A stretch of DNA of 6,625 nucleotides from Syntrophomonadaceae bacterium. Its GTDB lineage: Bacteria; Bacillota; Dethiobacteria; DTU022. Location of the stretch: the NCBI GenBank assembly GCA_007129055.1, contig SKWE01000045.1, positions 1-6,625 on the forward strand, written 5' to 3'. The notes below the pieces were generated by a model, which made no database searches, was not told the origin of the DNA, and saw only the letters and a program-made list of their open reading frames with translations. Of the stretch, positions 1-5,812 are shown in pieces (positions within the stretch are counted from its first letter, which is position 1; each line of letters opens with the position of its first letter). The translations under genes and the position numbers were made by a program.

Positions 1-1
1 A

Positions 2-34
2 TTAAAAAAGAGCAGAGCATTTAGCCCTGCTCTT
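2..34 (-). terminator. Intrinsic terminator after rpmE
   Basis: On the minus strand, just after the rpmE stop codon, there is an 11-bp stem (arms at 24-34 and 8-18) with one G-T wobble and a 5-base loop (TAAAT). A run of six T residues in the transcript direction (4-9) follows and partly overlaps the base of the stem. This is a textbook Rho-independent terminator and marks the end of the rho-rpmE transcription unit. Confidence 0.93.
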
Positions 35-37
35 CCT

Positions 38-235
38 TTACATTCCGTATTTACGCTTAAAGCGCTCCACTCGTCCCCCGGTATCAACAAACTTTTGCTT
101 TCCGGTAAAAAACGGGTGGCATTTTGAGCATATCTCCACTTTCAAAGTTTCACTTGTGGAGCCTGTTTCAAATGTTTCACCGCAGGCACAGGTTACCTTG
201 GTGCGGTAATATTTTGGGTGAATATCAGTTTTCAT
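38..235 (-). CDS. rpmE: 50S ribosomal protein L31, zinc-binding (C+) type
   Basis: A 65-residue protein of the usual L31 length, a component of the large ribosomal subunit that helps bridge the subunits. It begins MKTDIHPKYY, the typical L31 N-terminus. Four cysteines (C16, C18, C36, C39), as CxC and CxxC, form the zinc site of the C+ class; zinc-independent paralogues lack them. The C-terminal FTGKQKFVDTGGRVERF stretch is also typical. The start at 235 is chosen over an in-frame one 15 codons upstream because AGGAGG at 245-250 lies 9 bases before it, and because the longer form would run through the probable promoter. rpmE lies 83 bases after rho, as in B. subtilis, has its own predicted promoter, and ends at a strong terminator. 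Confidence 0.96.
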   Translation of the reverse strand: MKTDIHPKYYRTKVTCACGETFETGSTSETLKVEICSKCHPFFTGKQKFVDTGGRVERFKRKYGM

Positions 236-244
236 AGTTTTAAT

Positions 245-250
245 CCTCCT
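245..250 (-). promoter_or_regulatory. Ribosome binding site of rpmE
   Basis: The minus strand reads AGGAGG, ending 9 bases before the ATG at 233-235. It fixes the 65-residue start and argues against the longer in-frame reading that begins at 280. Confidence 0.9.
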
Positions 251-270
251 TAACCCTTTCCCGGTATAGA

Positions 271-299
271 ATAATAGCATATTGCCCTGTATTATGCAA
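271..299 (-). promoter_or_regulatory. Predicted SigA-type promoter of rpmE
   Basis: The minus strand shows TTGCAT (294-299) as a -35 and TATTAT (271-276) as a -10, separated by exactly 17 bases. This is a good match to the housekeeping consensus TTGACA-17-TATAAT. Transcription would start near position 264, leaving a leader of roughly 30 bases with the AGGAGG site. It lets L31 be made independently of rho. No intrinsic terminator separates rho from rpmE: the only hairpin in the gap has a 4-bp stem and no T-tract. Read-through from rho is therefore likely too. Confidence 0.65.
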
Positions 300-318
300 C
301 TGCTAAAACAGCAAAACC

Positions 319-1563
319 CTACATTGTATGCATGTTACCGAGAAATTCTTCATTTGTCTTCGTTTTCTTTATCCTGTCCATAAACGCTTCCAGGAACTCC
401 ACGCTGGTGCTGCTGCCCATTGCACGCCTGAGAGCCCACATTAACTCAATCTTGTGTTCGTCAAGCAGCAGCTCTTCACGGCGGGTTCCGGAGCGAGAAA
501 TGTCCATTGCCGGGAATATCCGGCGTTCAGCAATTTTACGGTCCAGGTGCAGTTCCAAGTTGCCTGTACCTTTAAATTCTTCGTATACTACATCATCCAT
601 TCTGCTGCCCGTATCAACTATCGCAGTAGCCAATATGGTCAAGCTGCCGCCTCCGTCAATATTCCGGGCGGCCCCGAAGAATCGCTTCGGCTTATAAAAG
701 GCTCCCGGATCTATCCCCCCGGAAAGAGTTCTTCCACTTGGCGGTATAACCAGGTTATAAGCCCTTGTAAGCCTGGTAATGCTGTCAAGCAGTACTGCAA
801 CATCGCGCCCCTGTTCCACCAGGCGCTGGGAACGTTCAAGCACAAGCTCTGCAATGTGAATATGGTTTTCCGGTTTTTGATCGAAGGTGGAACTGACAAC
901 ATCGGCATCTACACTGCGCTGCATATCTGTAACCTCTTCAGGCCTTTCATCTATCAACAGGATGATCAGCTCTATTTCAGGATGATTAACAGATATACTG
1001 TTTGCCAGCTGCTTTAGAAGCATGGTTTTTCCTGCCTTCGGTGGTGATACGATTAACCCTCTCTGCCCTTTTCCAACAGGAACCAGCAGATCAATAATAC
1101 GGGTGGAAAGAATGTGAGGTTTGGTTTCCATCTTAATCTGCTCATCGGGGTGAATGGGTACCAGGGAGGTGTATTTTTTACGATGGGCCATTTTTTCGGG
1201 GTCATCATCATTTATTGCCTCTACCTGCAGTAAAGCATAATATCGTTCATTATCCTTGGGCGGCCTTATGCGGCCCTTGATCATATCACCCGTGCGCATA
1301 TTGAAACGACGAATCTGCGAAGCAGAAATATAAATATCATCTTCGGAGAAATAGTATTTATTGCGGCGTAAAAAGCCGAAGCCGTCTGGCATTATTTCCA
1401 GCATGCCGGAAGCGCTAAATTGATCGCCATTTTCAGAGAACAACTTTGTCAGGGAGTCAATCAGCTCCTGTTTTCGCATAGTTGACTGACCCTTTATTTC
1501 GTGTTCTTTTGCCAGTCGGTGAAGATCATTCAGGGTCATAGTTTTCAGCTTTTCTGTATCCAA
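319..1563 (-). CDS. rho: Transcription termination factor Rho
   Basis: Hexameric RNA-dependent ATPase/translocase that ends untranslated and antisense transcripts. From the TTG start it has 414 residues, the normal length for a Rho without large insertions. Visible parts: N-terminal Rho_N helical domain (about 9-40); cold-shock-like primary RNA-binding domain with the RNP1-type motif GFGFLR (61-66); ATPase domain with Walker A SPPKAGKT (173-180), the DERPEEVTDM segment with the catalytic Glu region (205-214), Walker B VLLDSITR (257-264), Q-loop LSGGIDPGA (280-288), R-loop GTGNLELHL (332-340) and the RSGTRREEL arginine segment (357-365). A GTG at 1573-1575 and a second GTG beside it are also in frame, but they overlap the ribosome binding site AGGTGG (1572-1577). 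That site lies 8 bases before the TTG at 1561-1563, so I prefer TTG. The gap to the antiporter gene upstream is 18 bases, so the two are probably cotranscribed. No long rho leader is present. Confidence 0.97.
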   Translation of the reverse strand: MDTEKLKTMTLNDLHRLAKEHEIKGQSTMRKQELIDSLTKLFSENGDQFSASGMLEIMPDGFGFLRRNKYYFSEDDIYISASQIRRFNMRTGDMIKGRIRPPKDNERYYALLQVEAINDDDPEKMAHRKKYTSLVPIHPDEQIKMETKPHILSTRIIDLLVPVGKGQRGLIVSPPKAGKTMLLKQLANSISVNHPEIELIILLIDERPEEVTDMQRSVDADVVSSTFDQKPENHIHIAELVLERSQRLVEQGRDVAVLLDSITRLTRAYNLVIPPSGRTLSGGIDPGAFYKPKRFFGAARNIDGGGSLTILATAIVDTGSRMDDVVYEEFKGTGNLELHLDRKIAERRIFPAMDISRSGTRREELLLDEHKIELMWALRRAMGSSTSVEFLEAFMDRIKKTKTNEEFLGNMHTM

Positions 1564-1571
1564 ACAAGCCA

Positions 1572-1577
1572 CCACCT
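1572..1577 (-). promoter_or_regulatory. Ribosome binding site that sets the rho start
   Basis: The minus strand reads AGGTGG within AAAGGTGGTGG, 8 bases before a TTG codon at 1561-1563. The two GTG codons that would extend the protein by three or four residues lie inside or against this site, leaving no room for the ribosome. The TTG start therefore fits best. Confidence 0.65.
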
Positions 1578-1581
1578 TTGC

Positions 1582-2583
1582 TTAATTGCCACCCGATTTA
1601 AACAGCAGATACGCTGCTACCAGGTAGCCAAACAAAATCAATAATGTATCGAAACCAACCCGGATAACTGTTTTTTCTGAACGGAACAAGAGGCCAAAAA
1701 TAAAGATTGAACTTAACATAATAACCATCAGGGCGGATAATATATTTCCATCTGAAGCTGCGCTTAGCAGCGGTCCTTTGGTGTAGAAGAGATCGGCGAT
1801 AAAAACAACGAGCAAGTTCATAAAATTTGCTCCAAAAATATTAGCAACAGCCATGTCCGGGAAACCAAGTCGAATTGCACTCATGGTTGTAACCACTTCA
1901 GGAAGAGAAGTACTTATTGCCAAAAATATTGAACCGACAAAGGTATAGCCAAGCCCGGTTTCAATTGCTATCCTGTCAGTAGCGTTAACCAGCAGAACGC
2001 CTACAACCAGGATAAATAGAGCAGCAATCATGAAATTTAGAAGAGCCCTGCCCGCTGTTATATCCTTCCCCTGGATAAAAACATCATCTGTTGTTTTAAT
2101 ATCAATTAACGCTTTCTTTTCATTTACGTAGATCAGCCTGCTGCCCATCAGGTAAATTGCTGCTATAAGCAAGGTTTCAAGTCCAACCCATCCAACGGGG
2201 AAATATGTTATGCCAAGCAAACCGATTGCAGCCAGGCTGATTGTCATTATGCTTAATGATGCGGTTATTATATGCGCCTGGCTGATACGCGCTGATAAAG
2301 GGCCTTTTCCCTCAACCAGGTCAATTACAAACAATATAGCAATATTAAAAAGGCAGCTGCCAAGAATATTTCCCAGGGCCAGGTCCGGGGCATTGATTGC
2401 GACAGCGCTCAGGGTGGTGACCAGTTCGGGTAAAGAAGTGGCCAGCGGTAAAAGCAAAACGCCTGCCCAGGCCGTTCCAATGCCTGTTTTTTTGGCTATT
2501 ATGGCTGCATTACCGGTCAACCTGCTGCCAGCTATAACAATTATTACCGCACACACTAGGAACTGCAGCCAAGGATTGATCAT
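1582..2583 (-). CDS. Sodium/calcium exchanger family (CaCA) membrane antiporter
   Basis: A 333-residue polytopic membrane protein with two homologous halves of about five predicted helices each. The helices are roughly at 4-19, 37-60, 68-90, 103-124 and 133-151, then 178-200, 212-236, 245-265, 281-301 and 308-328. A hydrophilic cytoplasmic loop (152-177) joins the halves. This is the inverted-repeat fold of the YrbG/NCX_Mj group. The two alpha-repeats are clear: ATSLPELVTT (48-57) with GNILGSCLFN (71-80), and STSLPEVVTT (224-233) with ANIFGANFMN (247-256). Glu53 and Glu229 match the two ion-binding glutamates of the family. Position 77, usually Asn or another polar residue in GSN, is Cys. The exported ion (Ca2+, another divalent cation, or H+/Na+ coupling) cannot be told. 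The ATG has AGGAG only 4 bases upstream (2588-2592). A SigH-like promoter lies about 170 bases upstream, and rho follows closely. Confidence 0.9.
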   Translation of the reverse strand: MINPWLQFLVCAVIIVIAGSRLTGNAAIIAKKTGIGTAWAGVLLLPLATSLPELVTTLSAVAINAPDLALGNILGSCLFNIAILFVIDLVEGKGPLSARISQAHIITASLSIMTISLAAIGLLGITYFPVGWVGLETLLIAAIYLMGSRLIYVNEKKALIDIKTTDDVFIQGKDITAGRALLNFMIAALFILVVGVLLVNATDRIAIETGLGYTFVGSIFLAISTSLPEVVTTMSAIRLGFPDMAVANIFGANFMNLLVVFIADLFYTKGPLLSAASDGNILSALMVIMLSSIFIFGLLFRSEKTVIRVGFDTLLILFGYLVAAYLLFKSGGN

Positions 2584-2835
2584 ATTGCTCCTGGTTTAAG
2601 GCACTTATCTAAGGCCCGTTTGATAGCTTGATAAAGGCTAATCTACAAATTTATTATCCTTTATGAACGGAAAAGCTAATTATTAAATTTCTATATAGGA
2701 ATAGTTAGCTACATAAAGGAGTGAACAATCAAGTTTTTCTTATCCGGTAGAAATGTATTCGATATACAGGTCAATATTCCTGCAAGTTTTTAAAAAAATA
2801 TTACAGAACCAAGCTAAAAACAGAATTTCTATAGA
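2584..2835. other. 252-base AT-rich gap between the MBL hydrolase and antiporter genes
   Basis: No gene is seen here on either strand. On the minus strand it holds a T-rich stretch after the hydrolase stop, but no convincing terminator hairpin. It then holds the SigH-like promoter at 2755-2783 and about 165 bases of possible leader before the antiporter. No known riboswitch is recognised. A GATAAT hexamer near 2651-2656 resembles a -10 but lacks a -35 partner. Confidence 0.6.
2755..2783 (-). promoter_or_regulatory. SigH-like promoter upstream of the antiporter gene
   Basis: The minus strand has GCAGGAATA (2775-2783), an 11-base spacer, then ATCGAATAC (2755-2763). The B. subtilis SigH consensus is RNAGGAWWW, 11-12 bases, RNNGAATWW; every position fits except the last W. 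It points at the antiporter gene and, with no terminator seen between them, at rho. SigH directs transition-state and early sporulation genes. No strong SigA promoter was found in the same gap. The assignment rests on consensus match alone. Confidence 0.5.
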
Positions 2836-3447
2836 TCATTTAAGAAAGGGATTTGCCTTAATCTCGTCTCCGATAGTTGTCTGCGGTCCATGCCCGGTAT
2901 AAACGAGCGTAGACTGAGGCAGGGTTAAAAGCTTATGCTTAATGCTATTCATCAGGGTATCGTAAGAGCCGCCGGCAAGATCTGTTCTGCCGATTGAGCC
3001 TGCAAATAAGGTGTCCCCGCAAAAAACAGCATTGTTATATATAAAGCATACTCCGCCAGGGGTATGCCCGGGCGTTTCAATTACTTTAAAACTAATATTG
3101 CCAAAGCATATTTCATCGCCTTCCTTAATAAAACGATCTGGATCCGGCTGCCTGCGAAGGACCAGGCGCAAACCAAACCCCGGATTTCTATACAAATCCA
3201 GATCTTCTTCACTAAGCAGTATGGGAACCTGATATTCTTCTTTCAGCCGGCTGTTTGCACCGATATGGTCAACGTGGCCGTGCGTATTTAGAATATATTT
3301 TAGCTTGAGGCCCATATTTTTCAGCTGGTCTGAAATTGCTGCTCCATCAGCGCCAGGGTCTATAACCACGGCCTCCTTAGTTTCAGGGCAACTGGCAATA
3401 TAACAGTTAGTCGAAAACATACTTACTACGAGGCATTCAACCTGCAT
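2836..3447 (-). CDS. MBL-fold metallo-hydrolase, glyoxalase-II-like
   Basis: A 203-residue, single-domain metallo-beta-lactamase-fold protein of the short glyoxalase II-like (YcbL/GloC) type. All seven metal ligands of a two-metal site are visible: H56, H58, D60 and H61 in THGHVDH, H128 in ETPGHTPG, D145 in FCGDTLF, and H186 in YTGHGP. The GRTDL segment (153-157) is also typical of the group. No signal peptide or membrane segment is seen, so it is cytosolic. Family members hydrolyse thioesters such as S-lactoylglutathione or related thiol adducts; the substrate here is unknown. ATG is chosen because AAGGAAG (3457-3463) lies 9 bases upstream. That site directly follows the stop codon of the metalloenzyme gene, with 16 bases between the genes, so the two are almost surely cotranscribed and possibly translationally linked. 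Confidence 0.93.
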   Translation of the reverse strand: MQVECLVVSMFSTNCYIASCPETKEAVVIDPGADGAAISDQLKNMGLKLKYILNTHGHVDHIGANSRLKEEYQVPILLSEEDLDLYRNPGFGLRLVLRRQPDPDRFIKEGDEICFGNISFKVIETPGHTPGGVCFIYNNAVFCGDTLFAGSIGRTDLAGGSYDTLMNSIKHKLLTLPQSTLVYTGHGPQTTIGDEIKANPFLK

Positions 3448-3463
3448 TGCATTGATCTTCCTT

Positions 3464-4393
3464 TCAATTTGTAGAATCAGAATAGGTAAGCACCTTAAAG
3501 ATCGCGGGCAAAAGATCCGTTATGTCTTTCAGTCCGGTTTCTATGCTGCTTCTAACTTCCCTGCCACCAATCAGCAGGGCCGGTACCTGGTTCAGGGTAT
3601 GCTCTTTAGTGGTCAGGTCTTCCATGTTTCCATGATCACTGGTTATTATTATAAAGGTGTCTTCAAAATTAACTTTTTCATAAAGCCTGCCTATAAAGCG
3701 ATCAAGTTTTATAACTTCATCCTGTGCATCAGCCATGCTGGCCGAGTGACCGACCAGGTCACTGAGGAAATATTCAAACATACAGAAATGAAAACCATTG
3801 CTGAGTTTAACCAGGTTATCGGCCCCTGTTTCCGGATCTATCATTGTTACATCATACCCCTGGATGTAAAGCAGTTCATTCGTGATATCCATGTAAACAG
3901 CTTTTCCACGGCGCAGACAGTCAAGATCCTTAAACTGCAACCCTCCATAATAGGTAATTAAGGTTGAACAGGAATAATAGTTGCCGGGCAAACCTTCCTG
4001 CAGCATTTCAAAAAATTCAGGCCGATATGCGTTAACAAAAGAAGCCTTGTAACCGGATTCCTTTAGCCGCCTGAAGAGGCCCTTAGCCGCCAGCAATTCC
4101 CTCAGCCGTTCATCTGGGAATCCATTCATGTGAGAGCCCAACAGGGCTGCAGCATTTTCACCTGTAAAGAGAGAGGCCTGGCCGGTAGCGCTTTGCGGAA
4201 AGCCTTCTACGCCCAGCGAGCAATCCAGACCCAGTAATGAAGCATGGGGCCCGGAATAACCGGTTGAACTGGCATATAGCGGCATTCCCTCCAAAATACT
4301 ATTCAGGCCAGGGGTTTTGGTACAGGCAAAAGGATTGGACGGTTGGTCGCTGCCAAGACCGACCCCATCTATAAAGACAAATATGAGGTTCAA
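3464..4393 (-). CDS. Metalloenzyme of the iPGM/phosphopentomutase/alkaline phosphatase superfamily, substrate unknown
   Basis: A 309-residue protein with the metal-site pattern of the cofactor-independent phosphoglycerate mutase/alkaline phosphatase superfamily. Visible elements: Asp9 in FIDGVGLG at the extreme N-terminus; a nucleophile segment QSATGQASLFTG (67-78), with Thr70 or Ser68 the likely phosphate acceptor; D212 and H216 in SDLVGH; D253-H254 in TSDHGNMEDL; and H265 in KEHTLNQVPALL, which matches the C-terminal signature of iPGM. It is much shorter than iPGM (about 510), phosphopentomutase (about 390) or archaeal-type apgM (about 400), so the inserted cap domain must be small. It is therefore unlikely to be glycolytic mutase; a phosphatase, phosphodiesterase or small phosphotransferase is more plausible. 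No signal peptide is seen. The start is TTG, with GGGTGAT (4399-4405) 5 bases upstream; the conserved Asp is so near the N-terminus that no later start is possible. Confidence 0.85.
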   Translation of the reverse strand: MNLIFVFIDGVGLGSDQPSNPFACTKTPGLNSILEGMPLYASSTGYSGPHASLLGLDCSLGVEGFPQSATGQASLFTGENAAALLGSHMNGFPDERLRELLAAKGLFRRLKESGYKASFVNAYRPEFFEMLQEGLPGNYYSCSTLITYYGGLQFKDLDCLRRGKAVYMDITNELLYIQGYDVTMIDPETGADNLVKLSNGFHFCMFEYFLSDLVGHSASMADAQDEVIKLDRFIGRLYEKVNFEDTFIIITSDHGNMEDLTTKEHTLNQVPALLIGGREVRSSIETGLKDITDLLPAIFKVLTYSDSTN

Positions 4394-4398
4394 ACCAG

Positions 4399-4405
4399 AT
4401 CACCC
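4399..4405 (-). promoter_or_regulatory. Ribosome binding site for the TTG start of the metalloenzyme gene
   Basis: The minus strand reads GGGTGATC, which pairs with the 3' part of the anti-Shine-Dalgarno sequence (AAGGAGGTGATC) rather than with the usual AGGAGG core. It lies about 5 bases before the TTG at 4391-4393. It is a weaker site than those of its neighbours and, with the TTG start, suggests modest translation. Confidence 0.5.
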
Positions 4406-4470
4406 GCAGTATATAACATGGTACAACTCTCTTTTCAGTTAAGCCAGCCTGGGCTATCCATTAATAGCGT

Positions 4471-5688
4471 TTAATCAAGTTCGCTGTTTTCATCAAGATC
4501 ATTATTGTTTTCGTTTTCAGGTACCGGCACGTAAAGCAAGCTGTCTTCGGGTCTTTCCCCAAAAGTAAGCGTTACTTCCAACCGTTCTCCATCCCTGTAA
4601 TAAGTAATAACAACCGTTTCATCAGGGTAATAATCAAGCAGCCTGTCAAAAAGCTGAGCAAAGTATTGAACGTCTTTATCGTCAATTGCAACTATAATAT
4701 CCCCCTGTTGAAAACCAGCCTCATCTGCTGCTGTATCCGGGGCAATATCAACTATCAATACTCCCTTCTCCGGCTCTTCACCGCTGTAATCAATCCAATC
4801 CTCAAGCACTACTCCAATGTGAGGGCGTATGACCCGACCGTGCTCAACGAGATCATCAACCACCCTTTTAACGGTATTACTGGGGATGGCAAGGCCAATA
4901 CCTTCCACACCCATCAGGGATATCTTTGCCGTATTTATCCCAATTATTTCACCCCGCAGGTTTACCAGCGGCCCTCCACTGTTACCGGGGTTAACAAGGG
5001 CATCGGTCTGAATAAAGGTATAGGCATAGCCGCTGCCCGGAAACCTGACCTGACGGTCGAGGGCGCTTATAATACCTGCTGTTACAGTTTGCTGGAAGTA
5101 ACCGAGGGGGTTACCAATCGCCATCACCGTTTCACCAACCCTGGCTTGCAGCGAATCGCCCAGGGGCATTTCAATTAACCCGGATTCATCAATTTTAAGG
5201 AGCGCAAGATCAGTTAGAATATCTTCACCAACTATTTCTGCATCGTATCGCCCTTTACCGGGAATTAAAACCGTTACCTTATCCGCACCTTCAATAACAT
5301 GGTGATTGGTCACAATGTAGCCGTTTGAGTCTATTATTACCCCTGAACCGGATTCAACCTCCTCAAGACGTTGTTCTCCGAAACGTGAGATAGAGACGTG
5401 CTTATTTACGCTGACAACTGCCGGCATAACTTCATCCACTATATCAGCCAGGCTCAGTTCATACTCCGGCAGGTGGATCGTTGAAGATTCTTCCTGATCA
5501 ACTTCCCGGTCTTGCTCAGTTGTTTCTGTTAAAACAGGCTCGTTTTCCGGGGCCAGGTAGAAGACAAAAAGCCCGTAAACCAAGACCGCTCCCAGTAATA
5601 TTCCAAGGATCCCGAAAGACAGGTAACCTATAAATGACCAGATTCCGCCGCGGCGGGAACCTGAATAATCTCTTTGACTATTTTCCAT
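4471..5688 (-). CDS. Membrane-anchored HtrA/DegP-like serine protease (S1C family) with one PDZ domain
   Basis: A 405-residue protease that would degrade or handle misfolded proteins at the outer face of the cytoplasmic membrane. Layout: short basic cytoplasmic N-terminus; one membrane anchor (about 17-44); acidic linker (about 47-75); trypsin-like domain with the full catalytic triad, His130 in TNHHVI, Asp160 in LTDLALLKI and Ser237 in GNSGGP; one PDZ domain (about 285-378) with the DIAPDTAADEAGFQQGDIIVAI segment shared by the family (split here only for naming: D314 to I335); and a strongly acidic, Asn/Glu/Asp-rich tail (about 379-405). The ATG at 5686-5688 is chosen because AAAGGAGG lies 9 bases upstream. 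The in-frame TTG at 5695-5697 touches that site and cannot be used. Length and plan match HtrA/HtrB/YyxA-type proteins of Gram-positive bacteria. An extended -10 promoter lies just upstream. Confidence 0.95.
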   Translation of the reverse strand: MENSQRDYSGSRRGGIWSFIGYLSFGILGILLGAVLVYGLFVFYLAPENEPVLTETTEQDREVDQEESSTIHLPEYELSLADIVDEVMPAVVSVNKHVSISRFGEQRLEEVESGSGVIIDSNGYIVTNHHVIEGADKVTVLIPGKGRYDAEIVGEDILTDLALLKIDESGLIEMPLGDSLQARVGETVMAIGNPLGYFQQTVTAGIISALDRQVRFPGSGYAYTFIQTDALVNPGNSGGPLVNLRGEIIGINTAKISLMGVEGIGLAIPSNTVKRVVDDLVEHGRVIRPHIGVVLEDWIDYSGEEPEKGVLIVDIAPDTAADEAGFQQGDIIVAIDDKDVQYFAQLFDRLLDYYPDETVVITYYRDGERLEVTLTFGERPEDSLLYVPVPENENNNDLDENSELD

Positions 5689-5697
5689 AATGTGCAA

Positions 5698-5705
5698 CCT
5701 CCTTT
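5698..5705 (-). promoter_or_regulatory. Ribosome binding site that sets the htrA start
   Basis: The minus strand reads AAAGGAGG, 9 bases before the ATG at 5686-5688. The TTG that would add three residues begins immediately after the site with no spacer, so it is rejected as the start. Confidence 0.9.
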
Positions 5706-5713
5706 AATACAAG

Positions 5714-5722
5714 TTTATAACA
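5714..5722 (-). promoter_or_regulatory. Predicted extended -10 promoter of the htrA-like gene
   Basis: The minus strand reads TGTTATAAA, a TGn plus TATAAA extended -10 element. No good -35 is found 16-18 bases upstream, which extended -10 promoters can do without. Transcription would start near 5707, giving a very short leader that begins close to the ribosome binding site. Confidence 0.45.
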
Positions 5723-5743
5723 ATATGCTATTCAGGTAAAGCA

Positions 5744-5774
5744 GGGACGCCAAGCATTATTTTGAAGGCGTCCC
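5744..5774. terminator. Hairpin in the murA-htrA gap, possible terminator
   Basis: An exact 8-bp inverted repeat, GGGACGCC (5744-5751) and GGCGTCCC (5767-5774), with a 15-base loop. In the murA direction (minus) it is followed only by TGCTTTACC, a weak T-tract. In the plus direction eight T residues (5780-5787) follow after CGAAA. It may end murA transcripts inefficiently or act mainly on antisense transcripts. Confidence 0.55.
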
Positions 5775-5812
5775 CGAAATTTTTTTTAATTATTCTTATT
5801 CGCTATTATATG

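Noticed and set aside
236..280. Longer L31 with 15 extra N-terminal residues
   Set aside because: The extension would cover the AGGAGG site and part of the -10 element, and L31 proteins begin at MKxxIHP.
302..317. Small hairpin (TGCT-GTTTT-AGCA, minus strand) just after the rho stop
   Set aside because: It has only a 4-bp stem and no T-tract after it, so it cannot be called a terminator.
454..1017. 187-codon open frame on the plus strand
   Set aside because: It is antisense to rho, which is an unmistakable conserved gene. The translation shows no recognisable domain and no good ribosome binding site was seen.
2714..2747. AAAGGAG followed by GTG on the plus strand in the 252-base gap
   Set aside because: The GTG overlaps the purine run and the frame stops after nine codons, so it is not a gene.
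2686..2833. Direct repeat AATTTCTATA at 2686-2695 and 2824-2833
   Set aside because: It is short and AT-rich in an AT-rich gap, with no symmetry or placement relative to a promoter that suggests a role.
3452..3961. 169-codon open frame on the plus strand
   Set aside because: It lies opposite the 3' part of the metalloenzyme gene, whose metal-site motifs are intact. Its translation resembles no family I recognise.
4440..4470. Inverted repeat AGCC...GGCT after the htrA-like gene
   Set aside because: The stem is only about 4 bp with no T-tract; too weak to call a terminator.
4666..5178. 170-codon open frame on the plus strand
   Set aside because: It lies opposite the protease and PDZ coding region of the htrA-like gene; its composition is that of an antisense shadow.
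5689..5697. TTG start for the htrA-like protein, adding three residues
   Set aside because: It directly abuts AAAGGAGG with no spacer; the ATG nine bases further on is correctly placed.
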